From Zantedeschia hybrid cultivar (lineage: Eukaryota > Streptophyta > Magnoliopsida > Alismatales > Araceae), in assembly GCA_030544215.1 (NCBI GenBank), contig JARZZO010000003.1, forward strand, positions 31,748,379 to 31,812,378: a DNA stretch of 64,000 nucleotides, written 5' to 3'. The notes beneath the pieces are model-generated. The model saw nothing but the letters and a program-made list of their open reading frames with translations, searched no databases and had not been told where the DNA came from. Position numbers and translations under genes: made by a program. Positions 12,476 to 23,500 of the stretch are shown here, in pieces (positions within the stretch are counted from its first letter, which is position 1; each line of letters opens with the position of its first letter).

Positions 12476-13486
12476 CGAGCTTGTTCGACGCGATTCAAAC
12501 GGCGTCCAATTAAGGGGACGCGTTTTATAGTGTGCCACGTAGGCGCCACGTGGGCCGGTTTTAGGCCGCGAGAGTACGGCCCTGGTCTTATCGTCTGAAT
12601 GGCGTCTTGCATGGTCGACGCCATTCAGAGTACGGTCATGGTATGTGAGTGTACGAACCCATCTTGTCGTCTGATTGGCGTCAGTCTTGGACGACGCATT
12701 TTAGCGAGTTTCGGTTCATGTTCCGAAGCTCTTCTTCCTTTCTCTCATTCTCTCCATTTCTCTCTCTCTCCTCCCTCTCCCCTCCGATCCATCCGATGCC
12801 CCCTTCCCCTTCTCCTTCCTTTTCTCTCCCCATTCCTCCTCTCCCTCCACTCCATCAACCTCCTAACTTCCACCACTACCACCACCATCTCCTCCGCGGC
12901 GCATTTCTCTCCAGAAGGCGACCGACGTCCCGGTGGAGTGATGGCGTCCACGGCAGTACCGATGGCTGCTTGTGGCGTGGCGGTTTGGCGGCTTGGAGCT
13001 CGTAGGAGTTCAAGTAAGCGGTAGGGTGACGATCCTCGCAGTGTTTTGTTTAAAACCATGATTTTCCCGCTTTGAAAGCATAAAAGGTGTATGGGTGCTT
13101 CTGGGGTAGAAAGCATATTCTAAGGGGTTCTTTATGAAAATAATTAGGCTTCTCCCCAACTTTCTCCATGTTTTTGACGTTTTTGTGCGATTTGGGGGGA
13201 GAAATCCCACGTTGTAACTCGGGGGAGGCCGAGGGGAACTTGTCTGTGTGCGTTAAATGGCGTCTGGGGACAGCGACGCCATTTTAAGAGGCGGCTTCCA
13301 CCCGAGACACGATTTAGCCCAGACAAGGGACTCTGTCTCTGTTTTAAATAGCGTCCAGGGACAGTGATGCCATTTAAATGGCGGCTGCTAGGGGCGACGC
13401 GTTTTAGGCCTTATTCTGAGGCCAGTTTTTCGTATGAACTAGTTTAGGGTTCTTGAATGACGTCGGCCATGGGCGACGCGATTCAA
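12476..13486. repeat. Dispersed stem-loop motifs ATGGCGTC-loop-GACGCCAT
   Basis: Short inverted repeats recur in the solo LTR: GAATGGCGTC/GACGCCATTC (12597-12626), TTAAATGGCGTC/GACGCCATTTTAA (13253-13287), TTTAAATAGCGTC/GATGCCATTTAAA (13342-13378) and TTGAATGACGTC/GACGCGATTCAA (13453-13486). Looser copies lie at about 12476-12500, 12505-12530 and 12674-12702. Loops are about 10-12 nt. Confidence 0.8.
12727..12900. repeat. CT-rich low-complexity tract in the solo LTR
   Basis: The segment is almost purely pyrimidine on the plus strand (TCTCTCTCCTCCCTCTCC-type). Overlapping open frames here are compositional artefacts. Confidence 0.7.
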
Positions 13487-15411
13487 GACAGAACCTCATT
13501 AATCCATGCAATTAACATGTGTTTACATTGTTAGATAGTTTGGTTAAATGCATGCTTAAAAACGTACTCGAGGACGAGGATTTCTACGTGATCGGATCGC
13601 ACTGTGTTGTGTTTCGTGCGACCGTGGACCTAGAGTAACAGTTGTTAGCGCTTATGCACTCTGTGTCGGTGTGGGAGTGACACAGCGCCGATGTGGGAGT
13701 GGTGGGGTGACTCCTAGAGAGAGGGTCACCTGGTGTACCCTGGGGTATAGCTAGTACCGGTGTGGGAGTGGTACATTCGGAGTGTCACTCGTGCTGGGGG
13801 AAGCAGAACCACCTAGAGCTAGACAGGCCGGAGTAGCCAATGTGCTATCCGAGGGGTTGCTGTTTGGTCCCAGCGGGTCGGTGTTTTCCGCGTTCAACCG
13901 CGTGCTTTGTGTGTTTAGTCGAGACGCTGGTTGTGGCTTCCATGGTAGAGTGGTTTCAGAGTTGTGCATGTTACATTTATGAATGCGTGCGTTTTATATC
14001 GAAATTTGGGAATCTTTGAGAGTTGTATTTACTGCTTTATTTATTTAAATTGCCTATATTTGTGTTGTTGCACTTGTGAGTGTGTGAGTGGGTGGTAGGG
14101 ATCGAAGGATCCCTACTGAGTCTATTTCGATGAGACTCATCCCTGCGGTTTTCAGGTGAGGGTTCCAGGCAGGCGTAGCGTAGAGGGTTTTGTCTCGGGT
14201 TGCGCGCTAGCAGCCACCATTCCGGGGTATGCCCCGATGTAGTTGTCATTTTCCTTTCAAGCCTGTACGCTTAATTACTTCTTTTCAGTTGGAATATGTA
14301 ATTATTTGCTGAGTCAAGTCAAATTGTAATAATTTTTAATTCATGCACTTCCTTTACAATTCGACGTGATGTAGATGTTTAGCTTAGTTTATCATTTATT
14401 TTTCAGACTTATCGAAATCATGGTTTGACTCCAAATTTTAATGATTCGGTACTAATTTAGTAATCGGATCCCCGATTATAGGGTGGCGGGTCGTTACAAC
14501 CACCGTCACCTCCCTCCTTGGTAAGATATCGAACGGTCCCGATAGGAGAGCTACTATGAGTGAGGGGCTGAACCTGCTCCCCTGACGCCTCGACTGCTGC
14601 TATAGGCCCCCTACCAGCAGAACCCACTCGTTGAGCAAGGGCCAATTCTTGTTGGCCTGAATCTTCAGCTAAAGGGGTCGCAGAGGCGTCATCACTGCCT
14701 TTGCCACTCTCACACGCCTCCACCGGGCCGACCGATGGGCACAACCCCCTCCCTAGTCCACGTAAAGAAGGAGGCGTTGTTGCTACCAATAGAAGACGCT
14801 TCCGCCTCGCTTTCCCCTTCGGTGCTAGCACTCATGACCCAGGATGCCTTTGCTTTGCCTTCTCCCTTGGCTTCCCCCATGAGCACAGATAGGGGCGTTG
14901 CAAAAGCCATGGTAACAGCTGCCGATGGGCAAATCTTTCGCTCGTACCATCGGCTCTCCCTTAGTTTGGGAGCCACATGAGTGACTATCTTATACCCAAT
15001 GCGGTGCCTTGGTGGATCCGACCGAGAGCCGCCTGCGACGTATTTCTTCTTTTCTCTCCTCCAGATGTTTGGTCGAATTAATTCGCAGGCACTCAACCCA
15101 GGGGAGGCAACGGTGAAGCATAACATCTATTAAAGATTTGGAGCAAGAGCCGACACCAGGGGACTCTGCCGCCCATGAACTGCCACTGTCAGAAATAACA
15201 AAAGCAAGGGGGCAAAACCCCCTATTAGGATCTGAAGAGGGCCATAGGAATGGGAGAAAAACCTCAAGTAAATATACTTACGGGGGATTGGGAGCCCAGA
15301 CAGCTCTGCCTGTCATAGGGTTTCCTCATCGACCAACATGTCGGCGACAACAACCTTTTCCCTCGTTATGGCATCCACTATACCCTAGCCATAGGTCTAC
15401 AACGTCGAGAC

Positions 15412-16986
15412 TGTTGGGATCCGGGCGGGGTGCGACGAATGCAGCAGAAGCAAAAACGAAATCCCGCCTGATGCCTGCTGATCCGTTTCGGAATGAAAAT
15501 CGGAAATCAAAAACAAGTTGTGATCTCATTACCTTGCGCGAATTCGAATCCGTGACCGTTTCGGTTCCGTTGAGGCGATGCCACTAGCCGCACAAGCGTC
15601 CCGCCTACAACGGTATTCACGCGATCCTCCGCAGTGGTTCGTCCTCGATCCCTCATCCAGATCAGCGCGCTCGCTGAAGAATCCTCGCCGCAACGATGTC
15701 CGGATCATCCGGACGGGAGTTCCCGACTCTTGGGAAATGCGCGCGGCGGAGACGGGAAGTCTCCTGGCACCTCGAACAGGGCGCCCAAAGGAGAGGAGAG
15801 AGAGAGGGGGGACGACCAGCTTTGAGAGTTCTTGGAGCTTGGCTTAGGGTTTCTCAATAGTATGTATATATATTAAGTCGGCGCGACTTTTCACAAAAGT
15901 CTCTGACTTAATATAAATCCCACTTAAGTACCACCGACTGAGAATCATTTTGTGTGTGACCCTTTAGGCCCATTAACCAGTTCGATTTTCAGCCCGTTCA
16001 GTCCAATAACCATTTATCGACTTATAGTAATTAATTAATATCCAATATTTAATTAATTACTTAACCGAATTAACATCTCATGTAAATTCGGTCATACTTC
16101 TGATCAAGTTGGGTGCCAAGCAACACCACATGATCCCGGAAGGTAATGAAGTTCAGCAACCCACTCATGGAACCTGTCCGTCCACAGTTACCGTGTGGCT
16201 ATAATCCTTCGTCCGTACAATGCTCTCGAGTTAACCTAGGGTATGGTGAACTGTCAAACCCTAGATGGTCAACTCACTTGAATCAGATTCTGTTGTACAA
16301 TATCCGAAAACATCTTTTCTGATATTATGTCTGCTCTGGCCAGAGACTCCTGCGGATCTATTCTAGAGCATTCTCTCTCTAGTTACCTGAGAGCGAATGA
16401 TCCTATATCGAACATACAATCACCTTCGAAGGTTTTCCGCTGGACCCGATCCTTGACTATTAGAAATCCCGTGGATAGGGATTTGTAAGCCAAGGTCAAT
16501 GCCCAAAAGTCAACCGACAAGGTGTCTTTGGTGTCTCAAGTCCAAGGACCAACCACGCTACTATGACGATGTATCAAGCCGGTTGACAGTCAGGTAAATT
16601 ACCATTTGGTGATTCATGTCGGATCAGTTCAGTGAACTCATTCCCCAATGAACACCTACAGGTTCACCATTGTCTCCACATAAGTGACCAACGACATTAG
16701 TCACCCTCATCATATGAGTTGGAATAACCTGTACTAGTCTTACCGAATGTTTGATGTCCTTCTCAAACATCCTACGACTAGGAACAATTAAGAATATATG
16801 TTTATAAGTCATCAGTCTCATTATTATGATCTCATCATAATCCGATGACTATTTCACACATTCATAGACTTCATTATGTGTACTTATAAATAAGCTAATT
16901 TACATAATGAAATAAATGTCATTTATTAGTGAACTAGATTGAAATAGGTGCCTTATGATTGGCTGTGCAGACACCTATATCCATTA
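15412..16986. mobile_element. Solo LTR (1.6 kb), Copia-like ends
   Basis: It starts TGTTGGGATCCGGGCGGG and ends CACCTATATCCATTA, where the expected terminal CA appears mutated to TA. A perfect 5-bp target duplication GAGAC flanks it (15407-15411 and 16987-16991). The TGTTGGGATCC start and TATATCC-type end resemble LTRs of plant Copia elements. No internal region is present. Confidence 0.85.
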
Positions 16987-18041
16987 GAGACCTACTTGTT
17001 GATGGAGCCCTTGAATGACAGGTCTCAGAAAGTGATCGAAAAAGGCCACCACCCTGTAGGATGCTCCACCTAGAAGAAGGTCTCCTTCCAGGCCTTCACC
17101 CTCGAGAACCTCTCGACTGAGAGGGGTTTCTTGTCACGCACTGTGAAGTTCACAAACCTCCTGTTCTGGGGCCTGGTGCCCTACTCGGGCTCGTAAAGAT
17201 TCAAGAATATCTCTACTGTCGGTGTCGGATGCTCCTTGCCCCAGGCCAAGATGGCAAAAGCGAGTGCCAGCCTCCACGCGTTTGGCATCAACTGCGCGGG
17301 GGCAACCTGGAGCCACTCCAACAGTTGGACAGTAAGGGAAGACAATGGAAGTCGCAACCTCGCTTCGAACATGGCCTTATAGGCTATGAAAGAGCGCATC
17401 CTGACAGAATATATCTGCTTGTCGGGTGTCAACAACTCTAGAGTATACTTGGGCAAAATCTATTAAGTATCTCTCAACTTCGCTAGGAGCTCCTCAGAGG
17501 CCTGCAAGGGCCCTAATGCCCAGAGATCCTCTTCAACCTTTTTGGCGTAACTCATGTCTCTCGGAACACGGCGAGCCATCGTGAAGAAGAAGATAACAAA
17601 AAACACAAGATTTTATGATTGGGAATCCTCTGGAACCTCACTCGAAATGGCAGAGAGGGGGGGGGGGAATGGCCCTTTCGCAGCCCGCTACCCTTGCTTT
17701 TATAGGCCTAGCAACCTGAAGCCCTTCAGGGGGATGACCCTGGAGAGACAGGTTGCCATGTGAAAGGGCACAAGAACAAATGGACGCGATGTACGAAATC
17801 CAAAATCGGCATAAGCAAGAACGGGCTAAGAAGTGGAGTGGCGCACACTCACAGCGAGAAGCGTGCCCATCATTTCAAATACCTCGAGCCGAACGGAAGC
17901 GACCAGTCGGCTCCCCTATTAGCGCCGACTTTTATGCTCCCTCGTCTGATGTGGCGGACAAATCGATCAATCGACCTCATAGAGACGGCCACATCATTGT
18001 TCCACCATTATGTTTTTCACTCCTTGCCGTGCCAGCCCACC

Positions 18042-18058
18042 AAGGAGTAGGGGGAAAG
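18042..18058 (+). other. Polypurine tract
   Basis: AAGGAGTAGGGGGAAAG lies immediately upstream of the TG that opens the 3' LTR, the position used to prime plus-strand DNA synthesis. Confidence 0.8.
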
Positions 18059-18609
18059 TGAAGGGTGAGAATTTTGTCTGACCTAACTGACTAATGGGCT
18101 GACCCAATAGCCTCATCTCGAGCCCCCAGTCACGCTCTGTGGGAGTCCGGGTCTGGGCCCAGATAGGCCCAGGGTCGTAATATCATGACTGTCCACCTTG
18201 GCTTGACCAAGAATTCCACTCCACGTGGGACTCGACCTAGATGGATCGATAGGAACAGAGAATCCACCTCGTATTCGGATTTTCCCCGCCTGTAGTCCCC
18301 TTCCTAGGTAGGACTCGACGACGAGTTTATCTTAGATCTGGTTTCCCAACTGGGATCAACCTTTCCCTAGACTTGACTACTATATAAGGACCCGTGGTCC
18401 AACTGGTATAGGTATGCCTTTTAGAGCCCAAGCTCCCTTGACTTTCTCCTTGTTTTACCAGCCTTCTGACTTAGGCATCGGAGGGGGATCCTTCGGACTA
18501 CTGCTGAGGATCCTTTAACAGTGTTCTCTCTCGCAGGGGCCGCGAAGCGATGCCCTTCTGATCGGAGACGAAGGGCCTTGATCACGGTGGACGAGATTTT
18601 GGCCCATCA
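18059..18609 (+). repeat. 3' LTR of the 11.7-kb retrotransposon
   Basis: It starts TGAAGGGTGAGAATTTTG and ends GGCCCATCA. A TATA-like TATATAAGGA lies near 18381. Compared with the 5' LTR it has an extra segment of about 43 bp (from about 18139, TGTGGGAGTCCGGG onward) in U3, plus scattered substitutions. Confidence 0.9.
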
Positions 18610-18658
18610 ACACATGTTATCCCTACATTTGGTTCCTATTTGAGTTCCCTGAGTAACC

Positions 18659-19922
18659 ATAATGAAAGGATCCCAACTCTAAAACTATAGCATTAAGGAA
18701 GAATGTATGGTGCTACTTGTTTTGCTATCATGTTGACCACTCGATTTTGAGATGGAGATGAAGTTGGCACACCGAACTTAATTTTAATATTTTTACAAAT
18801 GAAAGGAGTAAATGAAGTTTGACAATTTTACCATTTCATTTTCTAAATTAGATGATAAAAATAAGATGGTAAAAAGAGTAATATATTAATAGTTATAGTG
18901 AGCATTTCTCACTTTATGATTGGCATGTGCCCTTGGGTCAATGTTCAGGGATAAAAAAAATGACAAAAGGATAGACCCATGGTTGCATTTCTTTATTGTA
19001 TTTATGTTGGATGTAGTTAGGGCTATAAATGGTGCTATTTTTTTTTTAATTTTGAGCTTTTTCGGTATTTTAAAAATCAATATAGAAGGATAAAAAATAT
19101 TCTCGTTCAATATATATGTACATTCAAAATCGAACCTTTTGATAGAAAAATGAACGTAAAGATAGAAACACTCACTTCTACATCTACCTTTTAGTATATA
19201 TCTCAATAATATATTTGTATTATATTTTATAATAAATATTAATTAGATATTTTTACTTGATAGGAGTCAACTAACAAGACCAGAGACTTGAAACCTTTAC
19301 CTTCGAGATGGGTGGCTTAAGCTTGACCAATGAACCTATTTTTGGATAGGAGGCACCACTTTTATAGAATGTTGTCACATTAAATAAAAGAGGGCTATAC
19401 CATAATTTGACACGTCTGTTGAATGCGTCAACATGATAAGGCTCATATTACATGCATTATATTACACCGTATTTGTAATACACTTTCAACTTTCATATAT
19501 TATTTTAATATTTCTAAAATCTCAGATATATTGTGGTTATGCCCTTCCATCAAAATAACGTGAAATCTAATTGAATATACCGAAAAGATTCCGTAAATCT
19601 TGATAACATCAAGGATATTTATGCAAAATTTTAGTGAATTCAAGGTATATATGCAAAATTTTAATGAATTTAGGGATACATATGTAAAATTTTTAGTTTA
19701 ATTTAGACATTTTGACGGAGGTGTATAACCACAATCCATAGGAGATTTTAGAGGTCTTAAAAACATTAGGTGGGAGTAGGGGGTATATGCAAATATGAAG
19801 TATTTGAGGGGCATATATGTCAAAAATCATTTTATTTTTACTTTTTATTTTTTAATATTCTAGAAAACATAAATAGAAAAGCTACAGGCTAATAAAAGAG
19901 ATATACAGGGTAGGGGAGTGCA

Positions 19923-19924
<2 letters not shown>
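18659..19924. other. Upstream region of the RBD1-like gene
   Basis: No gene is seen. Around 19607-19700 three degenerate ~35-bp units repeat TATGCAAAATTTTA(G/A)TGAATT. A promoter cannot be assigned from sequence alone. Confidence 0.45.

Positions 19925-19958
<34 letters not shown>
19925..19958 (+). repeat. GA microsatellite abutting the start codon
   Basis: A run of about 17 AG dinucleotides ends exactly at the first in-frame ATG of the RBD1-like gene, so it occupies the proximal 5' leader. GA tracts in plant leaders can bind BPC-type GAGA factors; that role here is an inference. Confidence 0.75.
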
Positions 19959-19961
<3 letters not shown>

Positions 19962-20559
19962 TGGGTGGCGAGAGTAGAGATGTGGGTCGGCAGAGTGGCT
20001 TCTCCGCCACCTCCAACCGCTGCCACCCCCACCAACGCATTCAGAGCTGCCCACAAGCGCGTCACGTCTAGCGCCCGTGCACGCTCCACGCCCGCTTCCC
20101 CCTCTTCTGCCTCCATCCACACTACCAGCAGCAGCACAAGCTGCAATGGCGGCGCCCTCGGCCCAGTTTCCCCTCTCTGCCCTGGCGGGCGTTGGAGGCG
20201 TTCGTCTCCCGTGGCCTTCGCCTCCTCGAGGCCGCGCAGGGGGAAGCCAGCTTCCCCGGGGTTCGTCGCGATGGAGGACAGCGACGAGGAGTTCGACGAG
20301 TGGGAGGACGAGGACGAGGACGGGGAAGGGGAGGGGGATGAACCCACCATGCCACTCGACGAGATGAGGCGGTGGCTGCGGAACCAGCCGGCGGGGTTCG
20401 GCAAGGCGAGGTCCTACGACACGACGATCGAAGACAGGCTTCTGGAGGAGATGGAGCAGAGCAAGCAGGCCCAGCTTGCCAACATCAACAAGCTCAAAAG
20501 CGGCGCCTCGCCGGCGACGTCGAAGACGCAGCATCAGCGTCGGATACCGGCGGTGGATG
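19959..20559 (+). CDS. RBD1-like gene, exon 1
   Basis: The exon runs from the ATG after the GA tract to a donor GTGGATG|GTAGGA at 20559/20560, in phase 1. It carries the putative transit peptide and acidic segment and is markedly GC-rich compared with the surrounding introns. Long open frames on the opposite strand are shadows of this GC-rich exon. Confidence 0.85.
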
Positions 20560-23500
20560 GTAGGAGGTTTCTGTTCTTTCCTCGGTGTTCAACGCCGTTC
20601 CCTTTTTGTTGAATCGCGGCTAATTTTAGCTTTCTTTTGTTCTTGTGTAGTTGTTTATGTTGTTAAGATGAATCACTTTGCCAAGCTTTGTGCTTCCTTG
20701 TTTTAGGTTGTCGTCTTTTTTATGTGCTTGGGAACATGAGGGATTGTAGGAGACTGGTTGTAAAACTTGTGTGTTGTAACAATTGCTTATCTATCATATT
20801 GTCCAAGAGAAACAGTGGTTAGGATGCACCATATCAATCATATTGTAGTCTCTCATTTGATGTCCAAAGGAGTCCATTTCCTGCACCGCGACAATTCATT
20901 TCTTTGATGGATTCCCTTTGTTGTTCTTCCAACATTAGTAGGAGATTGTTAAGATGGTCCTAGTTGAAGTAATTTTGGAGTTTCAAGAGGGGAAGGTTCG
21001 TTTTAGTGATCATTACAAGAAAAAAGGGGTGGATTGTCTTGTAAATTATAAACCCATCAATTTGCTCAATGAGTTCTACACGATCATCACTAAAATGCTG
21101 GCATCTAGACTGAAGAGGATGATACATAGAGTGATCAGGTGTAACCAAAGTGTTTTTATCAGGGTAAAATAATTCCAAGAGAATTTCTTGGACGTCATGA
21201 TTCATGACATTAGGTATCATAACACCTGGTCTCACTTTGTTTGCAGAATAGCTTAAACCAGAATAAGGTTTTGAGGATTTCTTAAACCAGAATAAGAGGT
21301 ATTTTGATTTGGTAAGTTGTTGGTATTCCACCCAGAATAAGGATAATTACAGTGCGCTATTCCAAGTGATTTGGTAGGAATAAGTGGAATAAGGAGTGAA
21401 ATAAAGGGTAAAACTGGGGGAATTAGGAGAATTAGGTATTCTAGGTAGAGTTTGAAAAGTTGGGGGAATTAGGGGAATTAGGCATCCCCGCAATCAAACC
21501 AGAATAGGGCCTTTATACCGGTTATTCCGGCCCTATTCTGCAAACAAAGTGAGGTGGGGTTCGTTGATAGTTGGGTAGGCTGGATTAGAACTTGCATCAC
21601 TTCGTCCAGATTTGCCATCCTCATCAATGGGGAACCATCACCATATTTTCACAGTGGTAGAGGCATCTATTTAGCAGATTGTATGTCCATGTTCCTATTT
21701 GTTCTAGGTAGAATGATGGAGAGGGTGTAGTCAGGTGTGAGGTGATTGAAGGGTCTCCTCAGCCTCAAACGCCTAAGCCTAGGCATTTGAAGCAAGATTT
21801 TATTAAAAATATAAAAATTTTCAGATGTGTAATATATTATTAAATGTCATTATTAAACATGTCAAAAAACACAATAATATAATAAAATTACTTATTCTTC
21901 CACTCAAATATGACAATCTTGATGACCAAAAAATAGATTGAGAGAGAGAGAGAGAGACAAGGAGCATATGAAGAGTGAGACAGAGACTCATAAAGAGTGT
22001 GTTCGGTCTCTTTGAGCAAAGAAGAGATAGAGAACTGAGAGAGAGGATGAGGTGGTGGTTGTCCTCATTGAAGATGTGCTCGTCAACGATCGCGGTGGTG
22101 GTCATCCTCGCTTACATGGTCGTCATCATCCTCGTCCAACCCTAGCTGCACGGTACGATTGAGAAGGAAGAGGAGCTATTAGGGGAATCACCTTATATAA
22201 CTCCTTGGGCCAAGTTGTGCACAATGTCTGGTTTGGGCCAATAGGCCTAGTGGTTGGGCTGACTACGGCAATTGAGGCAGAAAGAAGTGTCAATGCAAGC
22301 GAGGCACTCACCTTAGGTGATCAAAGCAATCCCCGTGATTGCCTTGGAGAAAAGGCCCAAAGCAAGGTCCCATGTGGGTGCCTCTCCTTTCCTTGTTGCC
22401 TAGGTGATAGCCTCGGTCGCCTTTGATAACATAGATGGTAGGATATTAGGGGCTTCTAGGTTATTTCTCTAGGAAACCTTTTAGCATGCAAAGGATACTA
22501 TCCTTTTCTTCTTGGATGATTAGTTATTTGTTGCGAAATTTATGTGGGAGTTGTTGGATGAGGTTAGTGGTTTATAGGTCAACTTCTAAAAGATTCAGCT
22601 TATTGGAATACATACACATAACAAGTCTTTGTAGAGGGCCTAATGATGATTATGGTAATATGGGATGTTAAATAGGGGAGTTTTGTATCGCTTATTCGGA
22701 GCTTCCCTCCACCATTAGAGGGCTTCTTTGTAGGGACTAGCAGAAGGTGGTTCAAAAATTTGAGTCTAGGCTAGCAAGTTGGAAAGATAGACTTCTCTCA
22801 TATGGGAGAAGGGTGGTGTTAGGCAAATTTGATCTAGATAGCCGCTCAGTTTCATTTTTGTCTAATTGCCAATAGCTAGGAGACTTGATTTTATTTGATG
22901 TTCTTTCTTCTAGCATTGCAATGGAGAGCCTATGCATGTCGTTGGGGGAAGGGTTTGCAAGAGTAAGGAAAATGGCGGGCTAGGCATCAAGAATGTCAAT
23001 GTCTTCAACCTAGCTATTCTCACTAAGTGGTTGTGGAAGCTCAACATAGATGAGATAGAACTGTTGTTGGATGTTATCTTATAGATAGTAGATCTAGTGT
23101 ATAGGATTGAACCTTGCTTCCTCTTGTAGCCTCTATTATATTGGGAGAGGTACCTGCAAAGTAGTGACATACCTTGCACTGGTTCCTAAGTCTCAATAAT
23201 GTCACCCTTCCTTCCTCTTGTAACCTTTCCCATGTCCGGAGATGTATCTTGTGGAGTAATGACACCTGTTGGGTGTTGATACCCAAATCTTTATTGGTGA
23301 TCGAAATAAGTGCCTATTTCGGAAGGGTAGGTGGTGTGGTGGGTTTTCCCTTTATCTTATCTGAGCCCATGGTAGTGGTAGTATATATTTTTGATGGTGT
23401 CTAGGCTAGGGGTATTGGTGCCAATGCTTCAAAAGATAGGTACGAGATGAAGAGATCAATAATGTTGTAGAGCTTCTTTTTCCTTTGTAGGGATTAAGGG

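Larger units (their letters stand above)
12375..14498 (+). mobile_element. Solo LTR (2.1 kb) in the antisense gene
   Basis: It starts TGTAAGGATTGAGG, ends GGGTCGTTACA, and is flanked by a perfect 5-bp target duplication ACCAC (12370-12374 and 14499-14503). No internal coding region or second LTR is present, so this is best read as a solo LTR left by LTR-LTR recombination. Orientation is not certain; plus is favoured because the 3' part has the TTTAATTCATG/TTTATTTTTC character of an R-U5 region. It contains an unusual array of short stem-loops between 12476 and 13486. Confidence 0.85.
11051..17568 (-). pseudogene. Antisense gene of the retrotransposon (putative gypsy-type transposon protein family), broken
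   Basis: On the minus strand, opposite to gag, a degenerate gene opens at about 17568 with MARRVPRDMSYAKKVEEDLW. It continues with a helical block containing FEARLRLPLSSL and VAPAQLMPNAWRLAL. That pattern (RLPL...PxQLxPNxWR) is what I associate with the plant Pfam family 'putative gypsy type transposon' (PF04195). The distal part (11171-11386) is a charged coiled coil, with MEVERLQQALRIFKERAAGM and later EEFWQAPMAYAAKAERL. Stops at about 17455 and 17178, plus frameshifts, inactivate it. Two solo LTRs interrupt it (12375-14498 and 15412-16986). An antisense gene between pol and the 3' LTR is known from Grande- and Retand-type elements; its role is unknown. Confidence 0.7.
6878..18609 (+). mobile_element. 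Gypsy-type LTR retrotransposon, defective, nested
   Basis: Two LTRs (6878-7383 and 18059-18609), each opening with TG and ending in CCCATCA, flank this element. A perfect 5-bp target duplication, ACACA, lies outside (6873-6877 and 18610-18614). Between them are a broken gag, a retropepsin-like protease, a 72-bp tandem repeat and an antisense gene remnant. No reverse transcriptase, RNase H or integrase motifs are visible, so the copy is non-autonomous. Two solo LTRs inserted later; without them the element is about 8.0 kb. The gag style, the DNGSS protease and an antisense gene upstream of the 3' LTR resemble Tat-lineage elements (Grande/RIRE2/Retand group). That lineage call is an inference. 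Confidence 0.9.
6596..18658. mobile_element. Foldback/MITE-like element split by an LTR retrotransposon
   Basis: The left arm (6596 to about 6720) and the right arm (about 6800-6877 plus 18615-18658) are imperfect inverted repeats of roughly 110 bp. Shared words include ACT(G/C)AGGGAACT at the tips, AAGATGTGTC and ACTTTTCCTTTGTT. The right arm is split exactly at the ACACA target site of the LTR retrotransposon, so the original element was about 330 bp. No target duplication of its own was found. Confidence 0.65.

Noticed and set aside
19889..20534. Long open frames on the minus strand over the RBD1 first exon
   Set aside because: They are compositional shadows of a GC-rich exon. The plus frame continues in phase into an RRM; the minus frames run into the GA tract as SLSLSL.
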